A stretch of DNA of 64,000 nucleotides from Herbaspirillum sp. YR522 (GCF_000282575.1 NZ_AKJA01000134.1:1-64000); one strand, 5' to 3'; shown: positions 16,143-26,137, numbered from the stretch's first letter. The notes: generated by a model from the letters alone, not told the origin. A program made the numbers and translations.

Positions 16143-19088
16143 ATGTCAGGTTTTTTCATCGATACCGCCATCGGCGGCAGCCAGCTGCCGGGCACATATA
16201 ACATCGGCCTGGTGGTGCTGTCGCTGCTGGTGGCCATCTTCTCGGCCACCATGGCGCTGCAGACCGCCTCGGTGGCGCGCCAGACCAGCCTGCGCTGGCA
16301 TCGCCATGTGGCCATCGCCACCGGCGCACTGGCGCTGGGCGGCGGTATCTGGACCATGCACTTCATCGGCATGCTGTCGTTCGAGCTGTGCACCCCGGTC
16401 GACTACAGCCTGGGCCTGACGGCGCTGTCGTTCATGCCGGCGCTGGCGGCCTCGTGGATCGCCCTCAACATGCTCTCCAAGCTCAAGGTCGGCAACCTCC
16501 AGCTGCTGGCCGGCGGCGTGCTGGTCGGTGCCGGCGTGGGCGCCATGCACTACAGCGGCATGGCGGCCATGCGTACCACCGCCATGTTGCGCTACGACCC
16601 CACCCTGTTTGCCCTGTCGATCGTGGTGGCGGTGGTGCTGGCGACGATTTCGCTCGGGGTGCGCTTCAAGTTGCGCGGCATCCGCATGCACAAGCTGACG
16701 CGCCTGGTGGTGGCCGGCTTCATCATGGGCCTGGCCATCTCGGGCATGCACTACACCGGCATGGCGGCGGCGCGCTTCATCGGCCAGGCCAGCGTGCGCC
16801 AGGGGTCGTTCTTCATCGACAGCACCTTTGCTTCGCTGGCGCTGTCGATGTTTACCATCACCATCACGGTGCTGGTGACCGCCGCCAACGGCCTGGTGCG
16901 CTACCGCCAGACCTTCCGCCAGGTGCGCGAGAGCGAATCGCGCATCCGCGCCATCGTCGAGACCGCCGTCGACGGCATCATCACCATCAACGGCCGCGGC
17001 ATCGTGCAGGAAATGAACCGCTCGGCCGAACGCCTGTTCGGCTGGACCGCGCAGGAGGTGGTGGGGCGCAACATCAAGATGCTCATGCCCGAGCCCGACA
17101 CCTCATCGCATGACGACTACCTGCGCAATTTCCTCAGTACCGGCCTGCCCAAGGTGATCGGCCAGGGGCGCGAGGTCAACGGCCTGCACCGCAGCGGACG
17201 GCTGGTGCCGGTGCGCCTGGCGGTGGGCCGGGTCGACCTGCCGGGCTCGCAACTGTTCGTCGGCTTCGTCACCGACATCAGCGAGCGCCGGGCGCTCGAG
17301 GCGTCGCTGCGCGAGACCGCGCACAAGGCCGAACAGGCAGCCGAGGCCAAGACCGCCTTCCTGGCCAACATGAGCCACGAGATCCGTACCCCGATGAACG
17401 CCATCATCGGCTTTACCGAATTGCTGCTCAAGAGCGAACTGGCACCCCAGCAGCGCAGCCACCTGGCCATCGTGCACCAGTCGGCGCGCTCGCTGCTGGG
17501 CCTGCTCAACGACGTGCTGGACTCGACCAAGCTCGAAAAAGGCGCGGTGGCGCTGGAACAGATCGACTTTTCACTGCGCGAGCTGGCGCAGCAGGTCATC
17601 TCGTCGCTGCGCCTGAGCGCCGAGAACAAGAACCTGGAACTGTTCCTGGATTACCGCCCTGGCACGGTGCAGTATTTCAAGGGTGATCCGCTGCGCATCC
17701 AGCAGGTGCTGACCAACCTGCTGGGCAACGCGATCAAGTTCACCGCCAGCGGCCAGGTCCGCCTGTCGATCTTCGTCGACAGCGGCGCGGTCCGGCTGGA
17801 CGTGGCCGATACCGGCATCGGCATGAACCAGGAACAGTTGCAGCGCATCTTCGATCCGTTCTCCCAAGCCGATGCCAGCATCAGCCGCCGCTTCGGCGGC
17901 ACCGGCCTGGGCACCACCATCGCGCGCCAGCTGGTGGAGTTGATGGGCGGCGGGATCCGGGTCGAGAGCACCCCCGGCGCGGGCAGCCTGTTCATGGTCT
18001 CGATCCCGCTGGAGGCCGGCAGCAAGCCGCTGGCCGACAACAGCTCGGTGTCGGGCAGCGGCTTGCCGTCGATGCGGGTGCTGATCGCCGACGATGTGCC
18101 GCAGAACCTCGAATTGCTGTCGCACCTGCTCAAGGATGCCGGCCATCAGGTGGTGTGCGCCAGCGACGGCGAAGAGGTAGTCGCCAAATGGTCCGACGGC
18201 ACGCACTACGACCTGGTATTGATGGATGTGCATATGCCGCGGGTCGATGGCCTCAGCGCGGCCCGTCGCATCCGTGGCGTGGAGCGCGAGTCGGGTCGCC
18301 GCCCGGTTCCCATCATCGCCCTGACCGCCAGTGTCATGGAATCGGACCGGCGTGCCGCGCGCGCGGCCGGCATGGACGGTTTTGCCAGCAAGCCGCTGGA
18401 CCTGCCACGCCTGCGCGCCGAGATCCGCCGCGTGCTGGGCATCGAAAAGCCCGCCACCACCCTCGAGGTGGCACCGGCCACGCAGGATGCCGAGATCGAT
18501 TGGCAAGCTGGGGTGTCGCTATGGGGCAGCAAGCGGCGCATGGCCGGCGCCATCGCCGCGTTCCTGGCCGACCTGCAGCAACGTCACCCGTTGCCGGCCA
18601 CCGGCAGCGACCTGGCGCTGCTGGACTGGAGCCTGGCTGCGCGCAGCCTGCACGGCATCCGTGGCGCGGCCGGCAACCTGGCCCTGACCAAGGTGGCGCA
18701 GCTGAGCGCGCGACTGGAGTCGGCCGCCAAGCGGCGCGATGGGGATCTGCTGATGGGCCTGGCCCAGTTGCGGTTTGAATTGACCTTGGTGCAGGCAGCG
18801 CTGGCGCTGGTCGAGCACGATCCGGCCGAGACCCCGGCGGCGGCGCAGGCCAGCCCGCAACAGCGCGGCGACGCCGAGCGCTTGATCAAGGTGCTCGATG
18901 CGCACTTCGCGCGCAGCGAGCTCGACGAGGCCAGCTTCGTGGAACTGCTGGGCTGGCTCGACGGCGGTGGCCGCACCGATGTCGGCCACGCACTGCAAGC
19001 CAGTATCGACATGTTTGAATTCGAACGCGCCCGCGCCCTGCTGGCGCAGCTCGTGGCGGATCTGGAAGAAGGCAAGGAACAGGCATGA
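16143..19088 (+). CDS. Hybrid histidine kinase: MHYT - PAS - HisKA - HATPase - REC - HPt
   Basis: Membrane hybrid kinase of 981 residues, read from ATG 16143 with AGGGAA upstream. The MHYT sensor (about 20-250) has its three repeats MHFIGM, MHYSGM and MHYTGM (about 72, 135, 202), proposed to bind metal and sense O2, CO or NO. The PAS domain (about 262-380) resembles the haem PAS of FixL: MLMPEPD, then SSHDDYL with His323 at the haem-ligand position, and VIGQGREV with Arg343. Then come the H-box NMSHEIRTPMNAI (His412), an ATPase domain (DTGIGM, GGTGLG), a receiver (LMDVHMPRVDG) and a C-terminal HPt (SLHGIRGAAGNL). It overlaps the HD-GYP regulator as ATGA, so c-di-GMP turnover is the likely output. 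Confidence 0.93.
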   Translation: MSGFFIDTAIGGSQLPGTYNIGLVVLSLLVAIFSATMALQTASVARQTSLRWHRHVAIATGALALGGGIWTMHFIGMLSFELCTPVDYSLGLTALSFMPALAASWIALNMLSKLKVGNLQLLAGGVLVGAGVGAMHYSGMAAMRTTAMLRYDPTLFALSIVVAVVLATISLGVRFKLRGIRMHKLTRLVVAGFIMGLAISGMHYTGMAAARFIGQASVRQGSFFIDSTFASLALSMFTITITVLVTAANGLVRYRQTFRQVRESESRIRAIVETAVDGIITINGRGIVQEMNRSAERLFGWTAQEVVGRNIKMLMPEPDTSSHDDYLRNFLSTGLPKVIGQGREVNGLHRSGRLVPVRLAVGRVDLPGSQLFVGFVTDISERRALEASLRETAHKAEQAAEAKTAFLANMSHEIRTPMNAIIGFTELLLKSELAPQQRSHLAIVHQSARSLLGLLNDVLDSTKLEKGAVALEQIDFSLRELAQQVISSLRLSAENKNLELFLDYRPGTVQYFKGDPLRIQQVLTNLLGNAIKFTASGQVRLSIFVDSGAVRLDVADTGIGMNQEQLQRIFDPFSQADASISRRFGGTGLGTTIARQLVELMGGGIRVESTPGAGSLFMVSIPLEAGSKPLADNSSVSGSGLPSMRVLIADDVPQNLELLSHLLKDAGHQVVCASDGEEVVAKWSDGTHYDLVLMDVHMPRVDGLSAARRIRGVERESGRRPVPIIALTASVMESDRRAARAAGMDGFASKPLDLPRLRAEIRRVLGIEKPATTLEVAPATQDAEIDWQAGVSLWGSKRRMAGAIAAFLADLQQRHPLPATGSDLALLDWSLAARSLHGIRGAAGNLALTKVAQLSARLESAAKRRDGDLLMGLAQLRFELTLVQAALALVEHDPAETPAAAQASPQQRGDAERLIKVLDAHFARSELDEASFVELLGWLDGGGRTDVGHALQASIDMFEFERARALLAQLVADLEEGKEQA

Positions 19089-20128
19089 AATCGTATCGCG
19101 AAAGCCGTCCCACGCTGCTGCTGGTGGACGATGAACCGACCAACCTGCAAGTGCTGAGGCACACGCTGCAGGACAACTACCGGCTGTTGTTCGCCCGCGA
19201 CGGCGCCAAGGCGCTGGAGCTGGCCGCCCAGGAAAGGATCGACCTGGTGCTGCTGGACGTGATGATGCCGGGCATGTCGGGCTTCGACGTCTGCCGCCAG
19301 CTCAAGAGCAAGCCGGCCACGGCGTCGTTGCCGGTGATCTTCATCACGGCGCTGAGCGACACGGCCGATGAGCAACGCGGTTTCGAGATCGGCGCCGTCG
19401 ACTACATCACCAAGCCCTTCAGCCCCGTGATCGTCAAGGCGCGGGTGCGCAACCACCTGTCGCTGGTGCAATCGGACAGCTTGCGCCAGAGCCGGCTGCA
19501 GATCGTGCAATGCCTGGGCATGGCGGCCGAATACAAGGACAACGAGACCGGCATGCACGTGGTGCGCATGAGCCATTACACAAGGGTACTGGCGCTGGCG
19601 GCCGGCTACAGCGAGGCCGATGCCGACGAGCTGCTCAATGCCGCACCGATGCACGACGTGGGCAAGATCGGCATTCCCGATGCGGTGTTGCAAAAGCCCG
19701 GCAAGCTCGACGCCGACGAATGGGACATCATGCGTCGCCATACCGAGATCGGGGCCCAGATCATTGGCCAGCACGACAGCGGGCTGCTGCACCTGGCCGG
19801 CGTGATCGCCATGCAGCACCACGAGAAATGGGATGGCAGCGGTTATCCGCTGGGGCTGGCCGGCACCGGGATCCACCTGGCCGCCCGCATCGTCGCCATC
19901 GCCGACGTCTTCGATGCGCTCACCAGCGTGCGCCCCTACAAGACCGCCTGGACGGTCGAGCAGGCGGTGCAGTTGCTACAACGCGAGGCCGGGTCGCATT
20001 TCGACCCGGAGCTGGTGCCGCTGTTCGTGGCCCGGCTACCGGAGATCGTGGCGATCAAGGCGCGCTGGGCGGATCAGCCAGAGGCGATAGCGGCACCCCC
20101 GAGTGCACCGGTGTTCGCCACTGCCTGA
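19085..20128 (+). CDS. Response regulator with HD-GYP domain (RpfG-like c-di-GMP phosphodiesterase)
   Basis: Cytoplasmic regulator of 347 residues. The receiver (about 8-125) has VDDE, phosphoacceptor Asp58 (LLDVMMPGMSG) and Lys110. The HD-GYP domain (about 137-325) has the catalytic His190-Asp191 (MHDVGKIGIPD), MRRHTEIG, and the HHEKWDGSGYP signature (245-255), so the metal site looks complete and phosphodiesterase activity is expected. Its start overlaps the stop of the MHYT hybrid kinase. That kinase carries an HPt, so it is the probable phosphate donor. The next gene is convergent. Confidence 0.93.
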   Translation: MKSYRESRPTLLLVDDEPTNLQVLRHTLQDNYRLLFARDGAKALELAAQERIDLVLLDVMMPGMSGFDVCRQLKSKPATASLPVIFITALSDTADEQRGFEIGAVDYITKPFSPVIVKARVRNHLSLVQSDSLRQSRLQIVQCLGMAAEYKDNETGMHVVRMSHYTRVLALAAGYSEADADELLNAAPMHDVGKIGIPDAVLQKPGKLDADEWDIMRRHTEIGAQIIGQHDSGLLHLAGVIAMQHHEKWDGSGYPLGLAGTGIHLAARIVAIADVFDALTSVRPYKTAWTVEQAVQLLQREAGSHFDPELVPLFVARLPEIVAIKARWADQPEAIAAPPSAPVFATA

Positions 20129-20190
20129 TCTCTCGTGCATCCGTTGCGCTCCAGGGGCGCCGCATCGCAGTGGTGATGCTGGCTGTTCGA

Positions 20191-21009
20191 CTACATCGCC
20201 TTGGTCAGCCCAATGGTGCGTTCGATCAGCACCAGCGCCACCACCGCCAGCACGATGAACAGCGCCGAGACGGCATTGACCACCGGGTCGAAGGTCTGGT
20301 CGATGTAGGTGAAGATGCGCACCGGCATGGTCACCGTGCCCGGTGCGCTCAGGAACAGGCTGACCGACACCTCGCCGAACGAGGTCACCGCAGCGAACAC
20401 GGCACCGGCGACGATGCCGGGGCGAATCAGCGGCAGGGTCACATGGGTGAAGGTATAGGCCGGGGTGGCGCCCAGGTTCTGCGATGCGGTCTCGAGCCGG
20501 CGGTCCATGCTGGCCAGGCTCACGCTCACGGTACGCACTGCATAGGGCAACGCCACCAGGGTGTGGCCGATGGCCAGGCCGAGCATCGAGCCGGCCAGCC
20601 CGGCGCCGGTCAGGACATACAGCAAGGCGATGCCCAGCACCACCTGCGGGATGATCAGCGGCGACAGCACGAAGGCCTGCACCAGGTCGCGCCCGCGAAA
20701 CTCCAGGCGCGCCAGCGCATAGGCCGCTGTGGTGCCGAGGATGGTGGTCAGCGGCGTGACCACCAGCAACAGCCAGGCACTGACCTGCAAGGCCCGCAGC
20801 CAGGCACCGTTGTCGACGAAGGCCTGGAACCAGCGCAACGAGAACGACTTGGGCGGAAACTGCGGGTAGGCCTCGGGGCTGAACGCCGACAGGAAGATCA
20901 CCAGCACCGGCAACAGCAGGAACAGGTACACCAGCGCCCCGGCGGCAGCCCCCATCCAGCGCCAGGGGCCACCGGCGTCCAGCGGCATCAATTCACGATC
21001 AGTGGCCAT
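20191..21009 (-). CDS. ABC transporter permease, PotC-like
   Basis: Inner-membrane permease of 272 residues, second channel subunit of a spermidine/putrescine-type importer. It has about six helices and the EAA loop (ETASQNLGATPAYTFTHVTL). ATG 21009 (MATDREL) overlaps the PotB-like stop by 11 bases, which shows coupling; a GTG six bases further up is possible. It is the last gene of the hyu-pot operon. Such proteins also serve opines and other small cations, so the substrate is open. Confidence 0.9.
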   Translation of the reverse strand: MATDRELMPLDAGGPWRWMGAAAGALVYLFLLLPVLVIFLSAFSPEAYPQFPPKSFSLRWFQAFVDNGAWLRALQVSAWLLLVVTPLTTILGTTAAYALARLEFRGRDLVQAFVLSPLIIPQVVLGIALLYVLTGAGLAGSMLGLAIGHTLVALPYAVRTVSVSLASMDRRLETASQNLGATPAYTFTHVTLPLIRPGIVAGAVFAAVTSFGEVSVSLFLSAPGTVTMPVRIFTYIDQTFDPVVNAVSALFIVLAVVALVLIERTIGLTKAM

Positions 21010-21874
21010 AGACACGACGCTCCCATTTCTTTTGCACCGCGCTCATGGCCGCGGCCACCACGGCGGTCACCACCAGCAAGGTCAGCGACAAGGCCGCTGC
21101 CAGCGCCAGGTTGGCAATCTGCAGCGCCTGCTGGTAGATGTTGATCGGTAGCAGCGGCTGCAGTCGTCCACCGATCAGCAGCGGCGTGACGTAGCTGCCG
21201 GCGGCCAGCGCGAAGACGATGATGGCGCCGCTCATCATGCCCGGAATGGTCAGGGGCAGGATCACATGCAGGAAGGTATGACGGGCGCCGGCCCCCAGGC
21301 TGTGCGAGGCACGCGGCAGCGCGGCCGGGATCTCGCCCAGCGAGGTGGCCAGCGGCAGCACCGCGAACGGCAGCATCACCTGCACATAGGCCACGATCAC
21401 TGCCTTCATGTTCCACAGCAGCGCCAGCGGCGAATCGATGATGCCCAGCTTGCGCAGGATGTCGTTGATCAGGCCGTTCTGGGCCAGCAGCACGATCCAG
21501 GCGAAGGTACGGATCACCACGCTGGTGAGCAGCGGCGAGATCAGGATCACGTACAGGACCGTGCGCCAGGTGCGGCTGCGGGTATTGACCAGCAGCCAGG
21601 CCGCCGGCCAGGCCAGCAGCACGCACAGGATCGCCGTCAGGCCCGCCACCCACAGCGTGGTCAGCAGCGCATCGAGGTAATTGGCGCTGGAAAACACCTT
21701 CAGATACTGCGATACCCCGTAGCTGGGCAACATCATCAGCATGCCGTCGACGTCGCGCAGGCTCAGCATCACCAGCAACACGCCCGGCACCACCAGGAAC
21801 GCCGCCAGGAACAGCATGCCCGGGCTCAGCAGCAACCAGGCGAATGGGGTGCCGCTGGCCGCGCCGCGGCTCAT
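20999..21874 (-). CDS. ABC transporter permease, PotB-like
   Basis: Inner-membrane permease of 291 residues. ATG 21874 (MSRGAASGTP) overlaps the ATPase stop as ATGA. The N-terminal helix FAWLLLSPGMLFLAAFLVV is typical of PotB/PhnU-type permeases. The EAA loop is near residues 190-215 (ASHSLGAGARHTFLHVILPL). It forms the channel with the PotC-like protein. Confidence 0.9.
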   Translation of the reverse strand: MSRGAASGTPFAWLLLSPGMLFLAAFLVVPGVLLVMLSLRDVDGMLMMLPSYGVSQYLKVFSSANYLDALLTTLWVAGLTAILCVLLAWPAAWLLVNTRSRTWRTVLYVILISPLLTSVVIRTFAWIVLLAQNGLINDILRKLGIIDSPLALLWNMKAVIVAYVQVMLPFAVLPLATSLGEIPAALPRASHSLGAGARHTFLHVILPLTIPGMMSGAIIVFALAAGSYVTPLLIGGRLQPLLPINIYQQALQIANLALAAALSLTLLVVTAVVAAAMSAVQKKWERRVYGH

Positions 21875-22962
21875 GCCTGTGCTCCCTGGTCCGGCAGCAC
21901 GGCCAGGTCGCGTGGCTGCCATGCCAGGCGCACCCGCACGCCAGGCTGCGGCAGCGTGGCGAACAAGCCCTCGGTGGCGGCCACCGACAGTGTGCCGCCT
22001 CCATCCAGGCCGACCGTCAGGTGCAGCTCGGCGCCGGCATAGCTGGCTTCGCGCACCACCCCCTCGACGCTGTTGGGGCCGTGCGCGGTGCCATCGGCCT
22101 GGGCCAGTGCGATGCGCTCGGGACGCAACAGGAACAGCGGCGCCGGGTGGCCCACGGCATCGCTGGCCAGCCGCAACGGCACGCCCTCGGCGCTGAAATG
22201 GCCAGTCGCGGCGAACACGCCTGGGGCTTCGGGACGGGCCGCGATCAGGTTGGCCTGGCCGACGAATTCGCCCACGAACCGGTTGGCCGGCTCACGGTAC
22301 AGTTGCAGCGGCGTGCCCACCTGTTGCAGGTGTCCACCGCCCAGGATGCCGATGCGGTCCGACAGGCCCAGCGCTTCCTGCTGGTCGTGCGTGACCATCA
22401 CGGTGGTGATGCCGACGTCGCGCTGCAGGCGGCGCAACTCGGCCTGCATGTCGCGCCGCAGCTTGGCATCCAGGTTGGACAGGGGCTCGTCGAGCAGCAG
22501 TACCTGGGGCCGGATGGCCAGCGCCCGGGCTATCGCGACCCGCTGCTGCTGGCCGCCCGACAACTGGTGCGGCATGCGCTGGGCCAGTTCGGACAGCCGC
22601 ACCAGGGCCAGCATCTCGTCGACCCGGGCGGCGATCTCGCTGCCCTTCTGGCGCCGTACCCGCAAGCCGTAGGCGACGTTGTCGAACACGTTCAGGTGCG
22701 GAAACAGCGCATAGCTCTGGAACACCATGCCGATGTCACGCTGGTGCGGCGGCAGGCGCGTGATGTCACGCCCGCCGATCACTACCCTGCCGCTGGTGGG
22801 TTCCAGGAAGCCAGCCACGATGTTGAGCAGCGTGGTCTTGCCGCAGCCGCTGGGACCGAGCAGCGAGAAGAACTCGCCCTGGGCGATCGCCAGGTCCACG
22901 CCATCCAGCGCCTGCAGTGCGCCAAAGCGCCTGGTCACGCCATGGATGTCGATGGCACTCAT
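21871..22962 (-). CDS. ABC transporter ATP-binding protein, PotA-like
   Basis: ATPase of 363 residues. Walker A is GPSGCGKTT (about 36-44). The Q-loop is FQSYALFPHLNVFDNVAYGL, the signature LSGGQQQRVAIARAL, Walker B VLLLDEPLSNLDAKL and the H-loop VTHDQQEAL. The C-terminal TOBE domain has LRPERIALA. ATG 22962 overlaps the binding-protein stop as ATGA; the longer frame back to 23001 lies inside that gene. It energises the PotBC-like channel. Confidence 0.93.
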   Translation of the reverse strand: MSAIDIHGVTRRFGALQALDGVDLAIAQGEFFSLLGPSGCGKTTLLNIVAGFLEPTSGRVVIGGRDITRLPPHQRDIGMVFQSYALFPHLNVFDNVAYGLRVRRQKGSEIAARVDEMLALVRLSELAQRMPHQLSGGQQQRVAIARALAIRPQVLLLDEPLSNLDAKLRRDMQAELRRLQRDVGITTVMVTHDQQEALGLSDRIGILGGGHLQQVGTPLQLYREPANRFVGEFVGQANLIAARPEAPGVFAATGHFSAEGVPLRLASDAVGHPAPLFLLRPERIALAQADGTAHGPNSVEGVVREASYAGAELHLTVGLDGGGTLSVAATEGLFATLPQPGVRVRLAWQPRDLAVLPDQGAQA

Positions 22963-24077
22963 TTGCCGTTGCCCAGTGCCTGCGCCCAACGGGTGCTCCA
23001 ATCGGCGACCTTGGGGGTGGCGGTCTCGTAGTCGATCCAGATCAGCTTCTTGTAGGCTTCCTCGCCCACCTGCACCTTGCTCTTGAGGTCGTCGTTGTAC
23101 TGCACGTCCCGGTTGGTCATGCCATACAGCGAGCCGTCCGAGAACGACTTCTGCACCTTGTCGCTGGAGAGGAAGTCGACCAGCTTGTAGGCATTGGCCA
23201 GGTTGGGCGCGCCCTTGGCGATGACCCAGTTGGCCGCACCGACCACCGGGCCGTCGGTGGGATAGGCAAAGCCGACCTTCAAGCCGCTCTTCTGCAAGGC
23301 GAACACGCGACCGTCCCAGTACGGCACCACCCAGGCGTCGCCACGCTCGAGCAGGGTCTGGATCGCCCCCGGGCTATCGGGGAAAGCCACGGCCTGGCCC
23401 TTGAGCTCGGCCAGCTTGGCAAAGGTCTTGTCGACATCGGCGTCGTTCTTGAGCTCACCGCCCAGCGCATGGGTCAGGCCGGCGAAGAACTGCAGCCCGG
23501 CGGCATAGGTGGGCGACGAAATCGCCACGTGGCCGCGATACTCGGGGTTCCACAGGTCGAGCCAGCTCTTGGGCGGTGTCTTGACCAGGTCGGTGCGATA
23601 GGCCAGGCCCAGCTGGCCCAGGCTGAAGGCGGCGGCGTAGGTCTTGCCGTCGCGGCTGAACTTGTCCTGCACCGAACCATACAGCTTGGCCAGGTTGGGG
23701 ATGTTGGTCGCATCCAGCGGTTGCAGCAGGCCGGCAGCGGCGGCGCGCTGGACCGAGTCGGGCTGGAACACCACGATGTCATAGGCCGGGTTGTTGCCGT
23801 TGGCCGCGCGCAGCTTGGCCAGCCATTCGGCATCGGCACCGGGCACGATCTCGACCTGGATGTGGTGGTCCTTGGCATATTGTTCCAGGCCGGCGGCGCG
23901 GATGTTCTTTTCCCAGTCGCCGCCATAGACGCCGATGACCACCTTGTCGGTGGCCGCCGGTGCCGCTGCCGGTGCACTGGCTTGCGGGGCGTCGGGTTTC
24001 TTGTCGCCGCAGGCGGCCAGGACGGCTGCGGCCAGCAGCGTAACTACCAGGGTCGGAATAAGTCGGATCGATTTCAC
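22959..24077 (-). CDS. ABC transporter substrate-binding lipoprotein, PotD-like
   Basis: Periplasmic binding protein of 372 residues, anchored as a lipoprotein: signal MKSIRLIPTLVVTLLAA, then lipobox LAAC with Cys23. It starts at GTG 24077, supported by a good GGAGAACC site. Features of the SBP_bac_8/PotD group are VIGVYGGDWEKN after the linker and the AFSLGQLGLAYRTDLVK and SWLDLWNPEYRGHVAI segments. The Asp/Glu and aromatic residues that bind polyamine in PotD cannot be confirmed by eye. It follows hyuB after 44 bases, which suggests that it captures the compound, or product precursor, handled by HyuAB. Confidence 0.9.
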   Translation of the reverse strand: MKSIRLIPTLVVTLLAAAVLAACGDKKPDAPQASAPAAAPAATDKVVIGVYGGDWEKNIRAAGLEQYAKDHHIQVEIVPGADAEWLAKLRAANGNNPAYDIVVFQPDSVQRAAAAGLLQPLDATNIPNLAKLYGSVQDKFSRDGKTYAAAFSLGQLGLAYRTDLVKTPPKSWLDLWNPEYRGHVAISSPTYAAGLQFFAGLTHALGGELKNDADVDKTFAKLAELKGQAVAFPDSPGAIQTLLERGDAWVVPYWDGRVFALQKSGLKVGFAYPTDGPVVGAANWVIAKGAPNLANAYKLVDFLSSDKVQKSFSDGSLYGMTNRDVQYNDDLKSKVQVGEEAYKKLIWIDYETATPKVADWSTRWAQALGNGK

Positions 24078-24121
24078 GCGGTTCTCCAGATGTTGTTTGA
24101 TCGCAATTCGGTCGGGTTCTT

Positions 24122-26137
24122 CTAGGCATCGGCCGGCATCGCCGGCACGCTACAGGCTTGGACTTCACGTTCGAAATGGGCGGCCGCCTGCACCAGCGCC
24201 GGCTCACTGGCCAACGCCCGGGGAAATCCCTCGGGCAGTCCGCCCAGCACCGCGCCGAAGGCCTGGCGGCGCTTGCGTGCCCGCGCCGCCGGTGGCTGGG
24301 CAAACAGGGCGTCATTGAAGCGGTCCAGCAGCGCGGCCGGAAACACGCGCTCCCAGGCGTCCCGTTCGGTACCGAAGCGACTCGGTGTGCCACGGGGTTG
24401 CGCGCGCAACGCATCGGTGGCGGCCTGGTCCAGGCCGAGTTCGCCCTGGTCGGCACGCAGTGCCACTCCATAGTCGCGCCGGGCCGCATCGACCGAGAGC
24501 AGGCCGCGCCTGACGTCGGCCAGCACGGCCTCGGGCAGTCGGGCGAACGGGTCGCCCCAGCCACCGCCGCCCGGGGTCTGGATCAGGATCTCGTCGCCTG
24601 CCGCAACCGGCAGCAGGTCGATCTTGCCCAGTTCGCGCGCGCTCTCGCCGGGACGCTGCAAGACCAGCCGCGCCGGCGCACCCGGCCCGCCGCCCTGGGC
24701 ACCCCAGGGCCTGAAACGCAGGCGCTCCATGCCGCGCGCCAGTACCGAGCTGTCGTCCTGCAGAATACGGAAGCGGATTTCCTGGCCGCTGCCGCCGCGC
24801 CACTGGCCGGCCCCGGCCGAATCCGGCCGCAGGCCATAGCGCACGATCTCGACCCCGGTCTCGGCCTCGACCGTCTCGACCGGGTTGTTGGACAGGTTGG
24901 AAATGCTGCTGTCGCGCCCATCGGCGCCATCGAAACCGCGCCTTGCACCGGTGCCGCCGACCATCGGCTCGACCACCTGCACGTTCTGTCCGTGGCCGTG
25001 GCGCGAGGGCTCGGCCACCACCACCGGGATGATGGTGCCGCCGCTGGCAGCCGGCATCAGTTCGGGCAAGGCCTGGCCCAGCACGCCATTGAGCACGTCG
25101 TTGACCCGCACTGCGGCGGCATGGCGCACCCCCACGGCGGCGCCGGGCAAGGGATTGACCACGCTGCCGGCAGGCGCCACCACCGAGACCGGCGCCAGCA
25201 GGCCGGCATTGATCGGCACGCTCTTGTCGAGGGTCGCCACCAGCGCCAGGATGCGCAGCGTCAGCCAGGCATGCGGCAGGCCGTGGCTGGGGATGTTGAT
25301 GGCCGCGGCCACCTGCGGATCGCTGCCGGTGAAGTCGAGCGTGATGTTGCCATCGGCCAGCGTGACGGCCAGCGCGATGCGCACCGGCAGGCCGGCGCCG
25401 GCTTCGTCGTCGAGGTAATCGGTGAAGCGGTAGGTCCCGGCCGGCACTTGCCTGAGCACTGCCCGGGCGCGCATGGCGGCGTATTCGACCAGGTCGGACT
25501 GGGCATCGAGAAACGCGGTGGCGTCGTGCTGGCCCAGCGTTTGCGCGACCCGCTCGCGGCCGGTGGCCAGCGCTCCCAGCATCGCCTTGAGGTCGCCCAT
25601 GTTGGCGTCCGGGGTGCGGCTGTTGGCACGAAACAGCAAGGCGACGTCTTCATTCAACCGCCCTGCCCGCATGATCTTCAACGGCGGTATCTGCAGCCCT
25701 TCCTGGAAGATCTCGTGGTTGGTCGGCGAGATGCTGCTGGGGACCTTGCCGCCGACGTCGGAGGCATGCAGGAAGCCCCAACCATAGCCGACGATGCGCC
25801 GTTCATGGAAATACGGTTCGATCACCTGCAGGTCCGGCAGGTGGGTGGCCAGTCCGCGCGAACGATACGGGTCGTTGGTCAGGATCACGTCGCCCGGCTC
25901 CAGCGGGCCCACCGCCGCGATGGTGGTGCTGCAATCCAGGCCGACGAAGCCGGACACGCCCAGCGCCCGGGGATAGGCGAAGAACTTGCCGTCCAGGCCC
26001 ACCAGGGCGCAGCAGAAATCGGCGGTCTCCTTGACATACAGGGTGCGACCGGTGCGTTGCAGGGTCAGGCACATCTCTTCGGCGATCGCAGTCAGCTTGT
26101 TGCCGAGGATCTCGATGCTGATCGGGTCCAGTTTCAT
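24122..26137 (-). CDS. hyuB: Hydantoinase B/oxoprolinase family protein (HyuB-like)
   Basis: Cytoplasmic enzyme subunit of 671 residues. The family start DPISIEILGNKLTAIAEEM is followed by the metal-site region DVILTNDPYRSRGLATHLPD and by RGFDGADGRD and the late GGGGWGDPF motif. With HyuA it would catalyse ATP-driven opening of a cyclic amide (N-methylhydantoin or 5-oxoproline) or a related carboxylation. Its ATG overlaps the hyuA stop (ATGA). No classical metal-dependent hydantoinase or carbamoylase gene is in the window, so the true substrate is unknown. Confidence 0.92.
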   Translation of the reverse strand: MKLDPISIEILGNKLTAIAEEMCLTLQRTGRTLYVKETADFCCALVGLDGKFFAYPRALGVSGFVGLDCSTTIAAVGPLEPGDVILTNDPYRSRGLATHLPDLQVIEPYFHERRIVGYGWGFLHASDVGGKVPSSISPTNHEIFQEGLQIPPLKIMRAGRLNEDVALLFRANSRTPDANMGDLKAMLGALATGRERVAQTLGQHDATAFLDAQSDLVEYAAMRARAVLRQVPAGTYRFTDYLDDEAGAGLPVRIALAVTLADGNITLDFTGSDPQVAAAINIPSHGLPHAWLTLRILALVATLDKSVPINAGLLAPVSVVAPAGSVVNPLPGAAVGVRHAAAVRVNDVLNGVLGQALPELMPAASGGTIIPVVVAEPSRHGHGQNVQVVEPMVGGTGARRGFDGADGRDSSISNLSNNPVETVEAETGVEIVRYGLRPDSAGAGQWRGGSGQEIRFRILQDDSSVLARGMERLRFRPWGAQGGGPGAPARLVLQRPGESARELGKIDLLPVAAGDEILIQTPGGGGWGDPFARLPEAVLADVRRGLLSVDAARRDYGVALRADQGELGLDQAATDALRAQPRGTPSRFGTERDAWERVFPAALLDRFNDALFAQPPAARARKRRQAFGAVLGGLPEGFPRALASEPALVQAAAHFEREVQACSVPAMPADA

